DNA of 13,700 bases, from the NCBI GenBank assembly GCA_031259515.1, contig JAIRLK010000101.1, positions 1 through 13,700 on the forward strand, given 5' to 3'. The notes beneath the pieces are model-generated. The model saw only the letters and a program-made list of their open reading frames with translations. It was not told where the DNA came from and made no database searches. Origin of the DNA: Treponema sp. (GTDB taxonomy: Bacteria > Spirochaetota > Spirochaetia > Treponematales > Breznakiellaceae). Below, one piece after another: positions 6,078 to 13,700 of the stretch. How positions within the stretch are numbered: the first letter of the stretch is position 1; each line of letters starts with the position of its first letter. Made by a program: the position numbers and the translations under genes.

Positions 6078-7529
6078 CTACAACGTGCGGATGATCGCTT
6101 CGGCGGCTGTCCGTCCGTCGGCGATGGCCCGGACAACAAGACTCGCGCCGTTCCGGGAGTCCCCGGCGGCCCAGACCTTGGGGTTCGACGTCTGGAAACT
6201 GCCACGGGTACGGATGTTGCCCCGTTCGTCGGTTTCAAGGTTAAATCCGGCGGTTACGCCGTCCTGGACTACATGGGTAAAACCCATAGCCAGAAGCACC
6301 AGATCCGCGGAAATCCGGAAGTCAGAACCGGGGACTTCGGTCAGGACCGGGCGGCCGTCTTTGACCGGCCACTCCACCTTATTGCAGTAAATATCCGTTA
6401 CGGCGCCGTCCTTCCCGGCGAAATTCACCGTGTTTACCGACCAGAGGCGCTCGCAACCTTCGGCGTGGGAGCTTGAGGTTTTGAGTACCGTGGGCCACAG
6501 GGGCCAGGGAGCTGACGGGGGCCGGTGTTCAGGCGGCATGGGGAGCACCTCAAGCTGGGTTACCTTCCGGGCGCCCTGGCGGTTGGCGGTCCCCACACAG
6601 TCGGCGCCGGTATCGCCGCCGCCTATGACCACCACCTGCTTGCCATAGGCGGTAATCGGTTCCATGCCGCCCCTGGTTTCGCCGGCCAAAGCGCGGTTCT
6701 GGAGGGAGAGGAAGTCCAGGGCTTGAACAACGCCGGATAATTCGCGGCCAGGAACCGTGAGGTCCCGGGGCTCCCGAGCGCCTATGGTGAGGAGTACCAG
6801 ATCGCAGGCGGCTTCCAGTTCCCGGGGCTGGATAAGGGCGCAGTCCAGGCCCTTTGTCCCAAAGGCGTAACGGCCTGAACCTACCCGGCAGCCGGTTTTA
6901 AAGATCACCCCTTCGGCCTCCATGAGCCGGACGCGCCGGTCTATAAAACTCTTGTCCAGCTTGAAGTCCGGAATGCCGTAACGGAGGTAGCCGCCGGGCT
7001 TCCGGTCTCCTTCGTAAACCGTGACGGAAAAACCCCGGCGGTTAAGATAGTAGGCTGCCGAAAGGCCCGCAGGACCGGCGCCGACGATGGCCACCCGCTT
7101 GCCGTTCCGGGATTTCGGGATCCGGGGGCTCACCAGACCCAGATCGAAGGCCTTCTCAATGATGGCAAGCTCGTTCTGCCTGATGGTAACCGGCTCGTCG
7201 TTACAACCCAGCACACAGGAAGCTTCGCAAAGAGCAGGGCACACCCGTCCGGTAAACTCCGGGAAGGGATTACCGTCCTCCAGAACGGCCCACGCGCCGG
7301 CCCAATCGCCCCGGTAGAGCCGGTCCTGCCATTCGGGCATTACATTGGAAACCGGACAGGCCCAATGGCAAAAGGGCACGCCGCAGTCCATACACCGGGC
7401 CGCCTGTTCCCGCCGCTCCTCATCGGGAAGGCGGCTTTCAACCTCACTGTAGTCGTTGATCCGCTCCTCCACCGGCCGGTAGCCGGCGGTCTTACGCCGT
7501 ATCTTCAAAAAACCTTTTGGATCACCCAT
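6078..7529 (-). CDS. gltD: Glutamate synthase small (beta) subunit
   Basis: A 483-residue flavin and iron-sulfur subunit that oxidises NAD(P)H and passes electrons to the large subunit. Eight cysteines for two 4Fe-4S clusters are present: Cys46, 49, 54, 58 and Cys97, 101, 105, 109. The FAD-binding GxGxxG is at 148-156 (IVGAGPAGL), the NAD(P)H-binding one at 302-308 (IGGGDTG), and the C-terminal FAD contact AAGDSRNGASLVV at 454-466. The start is ATG at 7527-7529, since AGAGG stands just upstream and the family N-terminus GDPKGFL follows; the frame is open further up, into the large-subunit gene, but without homology. It lies 22 bases downstream of gltB and the length is normal. A mosaic remnant of another gltD lies at 231-343. 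Confidence 0.96.
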   Translation of the reverse strand: MGDPKGFLKIRRKTAGYRPVEERINDYSEVESRLPDEERREQAARCMDCGVPFCHWACPVSNVMPEWQDRLYRGDWAGAWAVLEDGNPFPEFTGRVCPALCEASCVLGCNDEPVTIRQNELAIIEKAFDLGLVSPRIPKSRNGKRVAIVGAGPAGLSAAYYLNRRGFSVTVYEGDRKPGGYLRYGIPDFKLDKSFIDRRVRLMEAEGVIFKTGCRVGSGRYAFGTKGLDCALIQPRELEAACDLVLLTIGAREPRDLTVPGRELSGVVQALDFLSLQNRALAGETRGGMEPITAYGKQVVVIGGGDTGADCVGTANRQGARKVTQLEVLPMPPEHRPPSAPWPLWPTVLKTSSSHAEGCERLWSVNTVNFAGKDGAVTDIYCNKVEWPVKDGRPVLTEVPGSDFRISADLVLLAMGFTHVVQDGVTAGFNLETDERGNIRTRGSFQTSNPKVWAAGDSRNGASLVVRAIADGRTAAEAIIRTL

Positions 7530-7551
7530 TATTTTCCTCTCTACGCCTGTC

Positions 7552-10500
7552 TTACACCCGTTCCGCGATTTCTTCCTGCTCGCGGATTTCACGGAGCCGC
7601 CGGTCCAGTTCCGCCAGCTTTATCTCTTCAAGGGCCCGTTTGTATTCCACCGGAAGTACCTTGATGAATTGAGGTTTGTAATCCCCCCAAGCGTCCAGAA
7701 TTCCCCTGGCGTACACGGAACCGGTCCAATACACATGATTTCCGATTTGCTCTTTGACGAAATTTTCGTCATCTTCAGTATCCAGCCCCGAAAGTTCCAC
7801 CATCCCCTTGTTCAGGAAGTATGAAAAGTCGCCGGTTATGTCCAGCACATAGGCAATGCCCCCGGACATGCCGGCGGCGAAGTTCCTGCCTACCTTGCCT
7901 AAAACAACGACCCGTCCGCCGGTCATGTACTCGGCGCAGTGATCCCCCGTACCTTCCACCACCGCGATGGCTCCGGAATTCCGCACACAGAACCGCTCGC
8001 CCGCGACACCGGCGGCGTAGAGCATACCCGAAGTCGCGCCGTAAAGCGCCGTATTCCCCACGATGATGTTCTCGTTGGTCTTGAAGGTTGAGCCTGCGGG
8101 AGGGGCAACGATGATGCGTCCGCCGGAAAGCCCCTTGCCCAGGTAGTCGTTGGCATCCCCGGCAAGGCGGAAGTTGATGCCCCGTGCCAGGAACGCGCCG
8201 AAACTCTGGCCTGCCGAGCCGGTAAAGTCCAGGGTAATGAAATTCTCCGGGAGGCCCTTCGCGCCGAAACGCCGGGATACCTCGTAGGAGAGCATGGCGC
8301 CCACCGCCCGGTCGGTATTACGGATGGGGAATTCCAGCGCCGTCGGGATTTTCTTATCCAGGGCGGTACGGCATTTTTCGATGAGCCTGCGATCCAGCAC
8401 GGCGTCTATCTTGTGTATCTGAGGCTGAACGCACCGCAGGGCATCCCCGCCGGGAATACCCGCCGGACCCGCGCTTTTAAAGAGGATCCGGGAAAGGTCA
8501 ACTCCCGAAACCTTAGGCCTATCACAGCGCCGGGCGGCCAGATATTCGGAATGTCCCACGAGTTCATCGAAACGCCTGAACCCCAGGGAAGCCATGAGCT
8601 CCCGAGTTTCTCTGGCAAGGAAGCGGAAGAAGTTAATAAGATATTCGCTCTTGCCGGCGAACCGCTTCCGCAGGTCCGGGTCCTGGGTGGCAACCCCCAT
8701 GGGACAGGTGTTCTCGTGGCACTTGCGCATCATCACGCAGCCCATGACGATGAGGGCGGCCGTCCCAAAGCCGAATTCCTCCGCCCCCAGCATACCGGCG
8801 ATAATGATGTCCCGTCCGGTCTTGAGCTGCCCGTCGGTCATGAGCCGTACCCGGCCCCGGAGACCGTTTTGCACCAGCACCTGGTGGGTCTCGGAAAGGC
8901 CCAGTTCCCAGGGGATGCCGGCGTGACGAATGCTGCTTTGAGGGCTGGCCCCGGTACCGCCGTCGTAGCCGGAAATCAGGATGCTGTCCGCGTGGGCCTT
9001 GACGACCCCGGCGGCGACGGTCCCCACTCCGGCCTCGGACACCAGCTTAACGCTGATCCGCGCTTGGGGGTTGGCGTTCTTCAAATCGAAGATAAGTTCC
9101 GCCAAATCTTCTATAGAATAGATATCATGATGAGGGGGCGGGCTTATCAGCGTTACCCCTGGCGTGGAATGCCGGGTTTTGGCGATAAGGGCGTCCACCT
9201 TATGCCCCGGAAGCTGGCCGCCTTCGCCGGGCTTGGCTCCCTGGGCTATCTTGATCTGTATCTCCTCGGCATTGGCCAGGTATTCGCTGGTAACCCCAAA
9301 ACGGCCGGAAGCCACCTGTTTGATGGCGCTCCTGAGCCACGTACCGTCCTTTTGCACGGGGAAACGCTCGGCGCTCTCCCCGCCCTCCCCGGAATTGGAA
9401 CGGCCGTGAATTGAGTTCATCGCTTTAGCGATAGTCTCGTGGGTTTCCCGGGAAATAGACCCGAAGGACATGGCCCCGGTAGTAAAACGCCGCAGGATCT
9501 CTTCCACGCTCTCTACTTCCTCCAGGGGAAGGGGCGCGGCCCTATCCGGCGCGAAGTCCAGGAGGCCCCGGATCACCTGCGGGGACCGGTTCAGGCTATC
9601 CGCCGCCGCGGTGAACTGTTTGAACGTGCCGTAATCCCCGGTCCGGGCGGCCCATTGGAGAAGATAGATGGTCTCGGGATTCCAGGCGTGCCGTTCCCCG
9701 GTCTTCCGCCACCGGTACTGGCCGTCCTCGTGGAGGAGGAAGTCTTCAGGCCGGAGTTCGGAACTTTGATTCTGGGAACTCAACTTCCACGCTTTTTGAG
9801 CGTCCGCATAACGGGCCAGGGCTTCCGCCTCAAGCTCCGCGAAACCTACCCCCCCTATGCGGCTGTCCGTGCCGCGAAAGCAGGTCTCTATCACCTCCCG
9901 CCCAAGCCCCAGGGCTTCGAAAATCTGAGCGCCCCGGTAGGAACGGAGGGTGCTGGTTCCCATTTTAGAGATGACTTTGAGCATGGCCTTCTTGAGGCTC
10001 GCGATATAGCGCTGTTTCGCCTCCCGGAAGGACCCAAGGCGGATGCCGTCGTAACTCTGACACATGAGGTTGAGAGCAGCCAACGCGCCGTAGGGAACCG
10101 TCAGGTCCGCGCCGTACCCAAAGAGGAGGGCGAAATGCATAACCTCCCGGGGTTCGGCGGATTCGACGACAATCGTCGCCTTCATGCGGCTCCCCGCCCG
10201 GATAAGGCCGTGATGCACGGCCCCGACCGCTAACAGCGCGGGTACGGCGCAACGTTTCGCCTCCGGGGACAGGGCTTCCCGATCCGAAAGAACGATGAAG
10301 GAAACTCCCGCCTCTACTGCGGCGGCAGCCTCGGATACCAAGCGGTCCAGGGCGGATTTTAGGGCGCCGGGTGCGCCGCCTTTATCCGGGACATCGAAAA
10401 CAGCGTCCAGGGGCTTCCATTTATAGACATTGGGTTTGATGGTTTTCAATTCCGCCAAATCAAGAGGCGTAAGAATGGGATTTAAGACCTTGATGCGCCG

Positions 10501-12240
10501 GCAGTTCAGTTCATCTTCGGAAAGCAGGTTTCCCTGCGGTCCCGCAAAACTGGTCAAGGTCATGACCAGATCTTCCCGGATGGGATCTATAGGCGGGTTG
10601 GTTACCTGGGCGAACACCTGCTTGAAGTAGGCGTAGACCAACTGGCTCTTATCGGAGAACACGGCGATGGGGGTGTCGGTTCCCATAGAACTCGTCGGCT
10701 CCTGGCCGGTCTCCGCCATGACGAACAGAAGTCGGTCCCTATCCTCCCGGGTATAGCCCATAGCCCGTTCCATGAAAAGCGTCTGGGGGACCGGCAGGGC
10801 TTCCGTCCCGGAAGCGGGGGCGGAATCGCCGGCGGCGTGACGCTGGTTGAGGGTAACGACGTGTTTAGCCACCCATTCATGATACGGCTTGGTCCGGCAG
10901 ACCTCCTGCTTTGCCTCTTCATCGGGAATGATACGCCCTGCAAGCAGGTCAACCAGAAGCAGCTTGCCCGGCAGGAGCCGGCCTTTGTACTGTACGTCTT
11001 CGGGTTTAAAATCCTGAACCCCGATCTCCGAGGCCATGACAATGAGGTCGTCTTTGGTGATGACGTACCGGGAAGGCCGCAGGCCGTTACGGTCCAAGGT
11101 CCCGCCCACATAGCGGCCGTCGCAAAACACCATGGAAGCCGGACCATCCCAAGGCTCCATCATGCAGGCGTGGTATTCGTAGAAGGCTTTGAGTTCCGCC
11201 GGTATGGGGTTCTTGTCGTTCCACGATTCGGGGATGAGCATCATCAGGGCATGGGGGAGGCTGCGGCCCGACAGCACGAGGAACTCCAGCGCGTTGTCGA
11301 AGCTGGCGGAGTCGCTGCGGCCCGGCTCTATCACCGGGAGAATATCCTTCAAAACGCCGCCCCACCGGGGATGGGACATCAGAGCTTCCCGCGCGGTCAT
11401 CCAGAAGCGGTTGCCCTTGATGGTGTTGATCTCCCCGTTGTGGGCAACGATGCGGAAGGGCTGGGCCAGGGGCCAGTCCGGAAAGGTGTTGGTAGAGAAC
11501 CGGGAATGGATCAGGGCCACCGGGGTTTCAATCCCCTCATCCTGAAGCTCGGGGTAGTAATCCTTCAGTTGGTTGGGCATGAGCATCCCTTTGTAGACTA
11601 TGGTCCGGGATGAAAGAGAAGGGAAGTAGGCTTCGGCTTTTGCCGACTTCAAGGCGTCCCGGGCAGCCAGCGTCTTTTCCAGCTTCCGGCGAAAGATATA
11701 GAGCCTGAGTTCCAGGTCCGAAACTTCTCCGTCTTGAGGCATCAGGAAGAGCTGTTTTACCGCAGGTTCCATAGCGGCGGCCATAGCGCCTAGCGCCTGG
11801 TTGTTGGTGGGTACATCCCGCAGGGCCGTTACCCCAAGGCCCAGGGAAGCGGCGGTTTCGTGGATGGCCTGGGTTATGATTTCGCCCAATTCCCCGGACC
11901 GGCTTCCGCCGGGAAAAAAAACAAGCCCCGTCCCATAGCGCCCGCTTTCGGGGAGGGCGGGAATCAGTTTTTTATAGTATCCATGGGGTATACGGAGGAG
12001 CACCCCCGACCCGTCGCCGGTTTTATTATCCGCGCTTTCCGCGCCCCGGTGCTCCATCCGCTCCAGCACTTCAAGTCCCCGTTTCAAAATGTCATGAGAA
12101 GGACGGCCCTTAATATCCGCTACGAACCCTATGCCGCAAGCATCATGTTCATATTCTTTTTTATATAAACCACTCCACGACACGTCATTCCAGGGTTGCC
12201 AACCGGGACGCTGATGAGTCCCCTCCTCACGATCATTCAT
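7552..12240 (-). CDS. gltB: Glutamate synthase large (alpha) subunit
   Basis: A 1562-residue enzyme that splits glutamine, channels the ammonia internally and adds it to 2-oxoglutarate, making glutamate in the cytoplasm. Domains in order: a class-II glutamine amidotransferase (35 to about 440) with nucleophile Cys35 in HDACGIGF and the conserved Arg247 and HNGEIN at 267-272; a central linker domain (about 510-800); an FMN-binding barrel (about 870-1240) with EGGQLPGHKV and SPPPHHDIYS; 3Fe-4S ligands Cys1168, Cys1174 and Cys1179; and the GXGXG beta-helix domain (about 1300-1500). A 34-residue propeptide before Cys35 must be removed. The start is ATG 12238-12240, with AAGGAG 5 bases upstream; the longer frame to 12330 would run through the promoter. 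It is followed by gltD as one operon. Confidence 0.97.
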   Translation of the reverse strand: MNDREEGTHQRPGWQPWNDVSWSGLYKKEYEHDACGIGFVADIKGRPSHDILKRGLEVLERMEHRGAESADNKTGDGSGVLLRIPHGYYKKLIPALPESGRYGTGLVFFPGGSRSGELGEIITQAIHETAASLGLGVTALRDVPTNNQALGAMAAAMEPAVKQLFLMPQDGEVSDLELRLYIFRRKLEKTLAARDALKSAKAEAYFPSLSSRTIVYKGMLMPNQLKDYYPELQDEGIETPVALIHSRFSTNTFPDWPLAQPFRIVAHNGEINTIKGNRFWMTAREALMSHPRWGGVLKDILPVIEPGRSDSASFDNALEFLVLSGRSLPHALMMLIPESWNDKNPIPAELKAFYEYHACMMEPWDGPASMVFCDGRYVGGTLDRNGLRPSRYVITKDDLIVMASEIGVQDFKPEDVQYKGRLLPGKLLLVDLLAGRIIPDEEAKQEVCRTKPYHEWVAKHVVTLNQRHAAGDSAPASGTEALPVPQTLFMERAMGYTREDRDRLLFVMAETGQEPTSSMGTDTPIAVFSDKSQLVYAYFKQVFAQVTNPPIDPIREDLVMTLTSFAGPQGNLLSEDELNCRRIKVLNPILTPLDLAELKTIKPNVYKWKPLDAVFDVPDKGGAPGALKSALDRLVSEAAAAVEAGVSFIVLSDREALSPEAKRCAVPALLAVGAVHHGLIRAGSRMKATIVVESAEPREVMHFALLFGYGADLTVPYGALAALNLMCQSYDGIRLGSFREAKQRYIASLKKAMLKVISKMGTSTLRSYRGAQIFEALGLGREVIETCFRGTDSRIGGVGFAELEAEALARYADAQKAWKLSSQNQSSELRPEDFLLHEDGQYRWRKTGERHAWNPETIYLLQWAARTGDYGTFKQFTAAADSLNRSPQVIRGLLDFAPDRAAPLPLEEVESVEEILRRFTTGAMSFGSISRETHETIAKAMNSIHGRSNSGEGGESAERFPVQKDGTWLRSAIKQVASGRFGVTSEYLANAEEIQIKIAQGAKPGEGGQLPGHKVDALIAKTRHSTPGVTLISPPPHHDIYSIEDLAELIFDLKNANPQARISVKLVSEAGVGTVAAGVVKAHADSILISGYDGGTGASPQSSIRHAGIPWELGLSETHQVLVQNGLRGRVRLMTDGQLKTGRDIIIAGMLGAEEFGFGTAALIVMGCVMMRKCHENTCPMGVATQDPDLRKRFAGKSEYLINFFRFLARETRELMASLGFRRFDELVGHSEYLAARRCDRPKVSGVDLSRILFKSAGPAGIPGGDALRCVQPQIHKIDAVLDRRLIEKCRTALDKKIPTALEFPIRNTDRAVGAMLSYEVSRRFGAKGLPENFITLDFTGSAGQSFGAFLARGINFRLAGDANDYLGKGLSGGRIIVAPPAGSTFKTNENIIVGNTALYGATSGMLYAAGVAGERFCVRNSGAIAVVEGTGDHCAEYMTGGRVVVLGKVGRNFAAGMSGGIAYVLDITGDFSYFLNKGMVELSGLDTEDDENFVKEQIGNHVYWTGSVYARGILDAWGDYKPQFIKVLPVEYKRALEEIKLAELDRRLREIREQEEIAERV

Positions 12241-12298
12241 ACAAGCTCCTTCTGTGTAAGGGATTCCCCGTATTGTAGAGAAAACCAGGTAGTTATGC

Positions 12299-12327
12299 AA
12301 GATATGGGTCAAAAACGCCGGCGTCAA
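12299..12327 (-). promoter_or_regulatory. Promoter of gltB-gltD
   Basis: On the minus strand TTGACG (12322-12327) and TATCTT (12299-12304) are separated by 17 bases. The start would lie near 12292, giving a leader of about 50 bases. A perfect 10-bp palindrome, ACGCCGGCGT (12315-12324), begins in the -35 box and is a candidate regulator site. Confidence 0.5.
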
Positions 12328-12343
12328 CAAGTTAAGGAGGGGG

Positions 12344-12406
12344 AAAGCCGCAGACTTGCTTCGTAAGTCCGACCCCGGTATTTATGCGCGAAGCGCAGCA
12401 GGCTTT
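12344..12406. other. Three-stem structured element between divergent genes
   Basis: AAAGCC (12344-12349) pairs with GGCTTT (12401-12406). Within it are GACTT/AAGTC (12353-12357, 12365-12369) and TGCGC/GCGCA around GAA (12385-12397). Together they form a closed three-way junction. It holds no gene. It could be a small RNA, a terminator-like barrier between the divergent promoters, or one copy of a genomic repeat family. Confidence 0.4.
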
Positions 12407-12445
12407 TAGATAGAGCATTATTTTTCATTATTTTGAAAAAATCAC

Positions 12446-12472
12446 TTGACAGTATTTGGTATTTTGTATAAT
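12446..12472 (+). promoter_or_regulatory. Promoter of the exported protein gene
   Basis: Consensus TTGACA (12446-12451) and TATAAT (12467-12472) boxes are both perfect but only 15 bases apart, shorter than the usual 17. Transcription would begin near 12479, giving a leader of about 27 bases with GGAGG at 12494-12498. Confidence 0.65.
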
Positions 12473-12505
12473 GTTTTGTTAGACTAACTAAACGGAGGAA
12501 TCTGT

Positions 12506-13282
12506 ATGAAGAAATTTATGGTTCTCGTGATTGTGCTGACTCTGGCAGCCGGCTTTGTTGCGGCTCAGGAGGAAGAAGACGGCGGAATCGGCCTCACCGC
12601 CGGTTTGGAATTCGGAGTAGCGGGGGTTAATGTCGAAGACGGGGCAGTTCCCTATCTAACCCCCGGCATTGTCTACGAAAATTCTTTCGGTGATTTTGAC
12701 GTAGCCGCCGAGGTGGACTATACGCTTAATTTTGAGGATGGCGTTCCTCAGTCTTTGTTCGCGGAAGAAGAGCTTGGCTATAACCTTTCCCTGAGCGACA
12801 CACAGGGGCTGACCTTTATCCTGCACAACGAGAACGACATTGCTACCGCGCCGGATTTTGGCGAGGTCAATGGAGACGGAAGCATCCTTGAACCGAACGT
12901 TACCTACACCCTGGGATTGAGCCCCGGTGATTTTTACGTAACCGCCGGACTGCCGGTTACCTATCTCCCTGACTTTGCTCTTGGCGCCTATGGGACGCTG
13001 GGATTTGGGTTCTCCTTTGGGTTGGGCCTGGAAGCCACGTTTAACCTCGCGCTTGCTGAGGAGTCAGGATACGACGGTACGGATTTCCTTGTCTCCTATG
13101 GCAATGACCAGTTCTACGCGGAGGTAGAACTGAATATCGACAGTGAGTTTAAGACCCTTACCATCACGCCGGAATTTGACTACTTTTTCAAGAATTTTAT
13201 CTTCTTTGTCAAGGCGGAATTCGATGGGATCGGCGATGAAGTATCAATCACCCCCGCCCTTGGGGTAACCTACAGCTTTTAA
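12506..13282 (+). CDS. Exported beta-rich protein, probable outer-membrane barrel
   Basis: I do not recognise a named family. The 258-residue protein starts with a clear Sec signal peptide, MKKFMVLVIVLTLAAGFVAA, with cleavage expected after Ala20. The mature part is acidic and consists of alternating polar/hydrophobic stretches of 8-12 residues with many Gly, Tyr and Phe, as in membrane barrels. It ends in ALGVTYSF, and the terminal Phe is the classic outer-membrane insertion signal. About ten strands can be guessed. No cysteine, lipobox or enzymatic motif is visible. The start is set by GGAGG 7 bases upstream. It appears to be a single-gene unit with a strong promoter and a hairpin after the stop, suggesting abundant expression. 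A soluble periplasmic beta-protein is the main alternative. Confidence 0.75.
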   Translation: MKKFMVLVIVLTLAAGFVAAQEEEDGGIGLTAGLEFGVAGVNVEDGAVPYLTPGIVYENSFGDFDVAAEVDYTLNFEDGVPQSLFAEEELGYNLSLSDTQGLTFILHNENDIATAPDFGEVNGDGSILEPNVTYTLGLSPGDFYVTAGLPVTYLPDFALGAYGTLGFGFSFGLGLEATFNLALAEESGYDGTDFLVSYGNDQFYAEVELNIDSEFKTLTITPEFDYFFKNFIFFVKAEFDGIGDEVSITPALGVTYSF

Positions 13283-13290
13283 GGGGCCGG

Positions 13291-13318
13291 TATCCGTCCG
13301 CGTCAAAACGGACGGATA
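13291..13318 (+). terminator. Hairpin after the exported protein gene
   Basis: TATCCGTCCG (13291-13300) and CGGACGGATA (13309-13318) form a perfect 10-bp stem with an 8-base loop, 8 bases after the stop codon. There is no T-run after it, so termination efficiency is uncertain; it may mainly protect the transcript's 3' end. Confidence 0.4.
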
Positions 13319-13532
13319 GATAATTGTTGGAATTTGCCGCTAACCTCTCTCGGCGGATTCGTAGCGTTGTTGGGTGTACGTTGTACATTCAGCAAGGTTT
13401 TCTTCACTTCACCGGAGCCGTCTTATCCCCCGCGTCGCGGAACGGACCAGGCGGCTCCGGTATTTTGTATACAACTATACCTCAAAAGAGTCAAAATCGG
13501 CTCTCGGAGAGAGAAAAATTTAAAAAATTGTG
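13319..13532. repeat. Gene-free stretch with GC-rich nested inverted repeat
   Basis: No convincing gene is seen: short frames lack ribosome sites and recognisable composition. CCGGAGCCG (13412-13420) pairs with CGGCTCCGG (13452-13460), and the loop contains a smaller CCGC/GCGG hairpin near 13430-13440. TATTTTG follows. It could be a second, larger terminator for the upstream gene or a REP-like repeat. Confidence 0.35.
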
Positions 13533-13562
13533 TTGACACGATACGCCTTCACGGTGTATCAA
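13533..13562 (+). promoter_or_regulatory. Promoter of the TPP-riboswitch transcript
   Basis: TTGACA (13533-13538) and TATCAA (13557-13562) are 18 bases apart. The predicted start near 13569 lies about 12 bases before the aptamer, as expected for a riboswitch leader. Confidence 0.6.
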
Positions 13563-13580
13563 TAGAGTTAATTAGAGTGC

Positions 13581-13672
13581 TAATGGGGAGCTGGAATCGT
13601 CCGGCTGAGAACAAGCGGAGTGGAGCTTGAGACCCTTGAACCTGATCCGGATAATGCCGGCGGAGGGAATGG
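13581..13672 (+). promoter_or_regulatory. TPP (thiamine pyrophosphate) riboswitch aptamer
   Basis: All conserved blocks of the THI-box are present in order: GGGGAGC (13585-13591), GGCTGAGA (13603-13610), GACCCTTGAACCTGATC (13631-13647), GGATAATGCCGGCG (13649-13662) and AGGGAA (13664-13669). The CCGG/CCGG stem around the TAATG loop and the GCTGAGA pyrimidine-binding turn are intact. The outermost closing stem (P1) looks weak and A-T only. In this class TPP binding lowers expression of a thiamine biosynthesis or uptake gene; that gene lies right of the window. The last 28 bases include GTGT/ACAC and CACG/CGTG hairpin possibilities that may belong to the expression platform. Confidence 0.93.
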
Positions 13673-13700
13673 TTTAACGGTGTTTAGACACGCCCCCGTG

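Noticed and set aside
7530..7592. Upstream extension of gltD into gltB
   Set aside because: The extra 21 residues do not resemble the family N-terminus and overlap gltB, while ATG 7529 has a good ribosome site.
8413..9414. 333-residue open frame on the plus strand inside gltB
   Set aside because: GC-rich complement of the FMN domain of gltB. Long antisense frames are expected in such sequence, and no start signal or domain supports it.
12241..12330. Upstream extension of gltB by 30 residues
   Set aside because: The extension would cover the predicted promoter and has no ribosome site at its start, whereas the ATG at 12240 has AAGGAG at 5 bases and gives a normal propeptide before Cys35.
13324..13630. 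Short overlapping plus-strand frames of 70 and 98 residues
   Set aside because: They run through a cruciform-like repeat, a consensus promoter and, for the longer one, into the riboswitch, so they are not plausible genes.
1..13700. CRISPR arrays, tRNA or rRNA genes, transposases, defence genes
   Set aside because: I looked on both strands and saw no regularly spaced repeats, cloverleaf sequences, rRNA segments, transposase motifs or known defence domains.

Overview
The window looks like one end of a metagenome-assembled contig from a diderm, spirochaete-like gut bacterium; a Treponema relative is my best guess. The guess rests on four things seen together: a CUT1 importer of LplB/YtcP type with a lipoprotein binding protein, a small signal-peptide protein that ends in Phe like an outer-membrane barrel, the codon and base style, and complete gltB-gltD genes. 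This is inference from gene style, not a phylogeny. Bases 1-16 are not biological: they match the 3' end of an Illumina read-2 adapter.

Layout. Positions 17-170 (-) hold the start of an unrecognised gene that is cut off by the adapter. Positions 231-343 hold a shrunken remnant of a second gltD, joined from three collinear blocks. Positions 386-4646 (-) are a four-gene operon read leftward from a promoter near 4700-4727: solute-binding lipoprotein, LplB-type permease, YtcP-type permease, and a metallo-beta-lactamase-fold hydrolase. A divergent LacI-family regulator lies at 4928-5941 (+). A 29-bp dyad covers the -10 region of the importer promoter, which suggests local sugar-responsive control. 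No ATPase gene is present, so the importer presumably borrows one from elsewhere.

Positions 6078-12240 (-) are gltB-gltD, the two subunits of glutamate synthase (GOGAT), transcribed leftward from a promoter at about 12299-12327. Together they turn glutamine plus 2-oxoglutarate plus reducing power into two glutamates, completing the GS-GOGAT route of ammonium assimilation. By eye this block is clearly richer in G+C than the importer block.

A divergent intergenic region (12241-12505) contains a predicted three-stem structure and a strong promoter for an exported, acidic, beta-rich protein at 12506-13282 (+). After it come two GC-rich inverted repeats, then a second strong promoter (13533-13562) that drives a clear TPP riboswitch aptamer (13581-13672). 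The thiamine-related gene it controls lies beyond the right edge.

Nothing here amounts to a wholly new system. The most unusual items are the mosaic gltD remnant beside the truncated gene, the operator-like dyad, the hydrolase tied to an importer operon, and the structured element between gltB and the exported protein.
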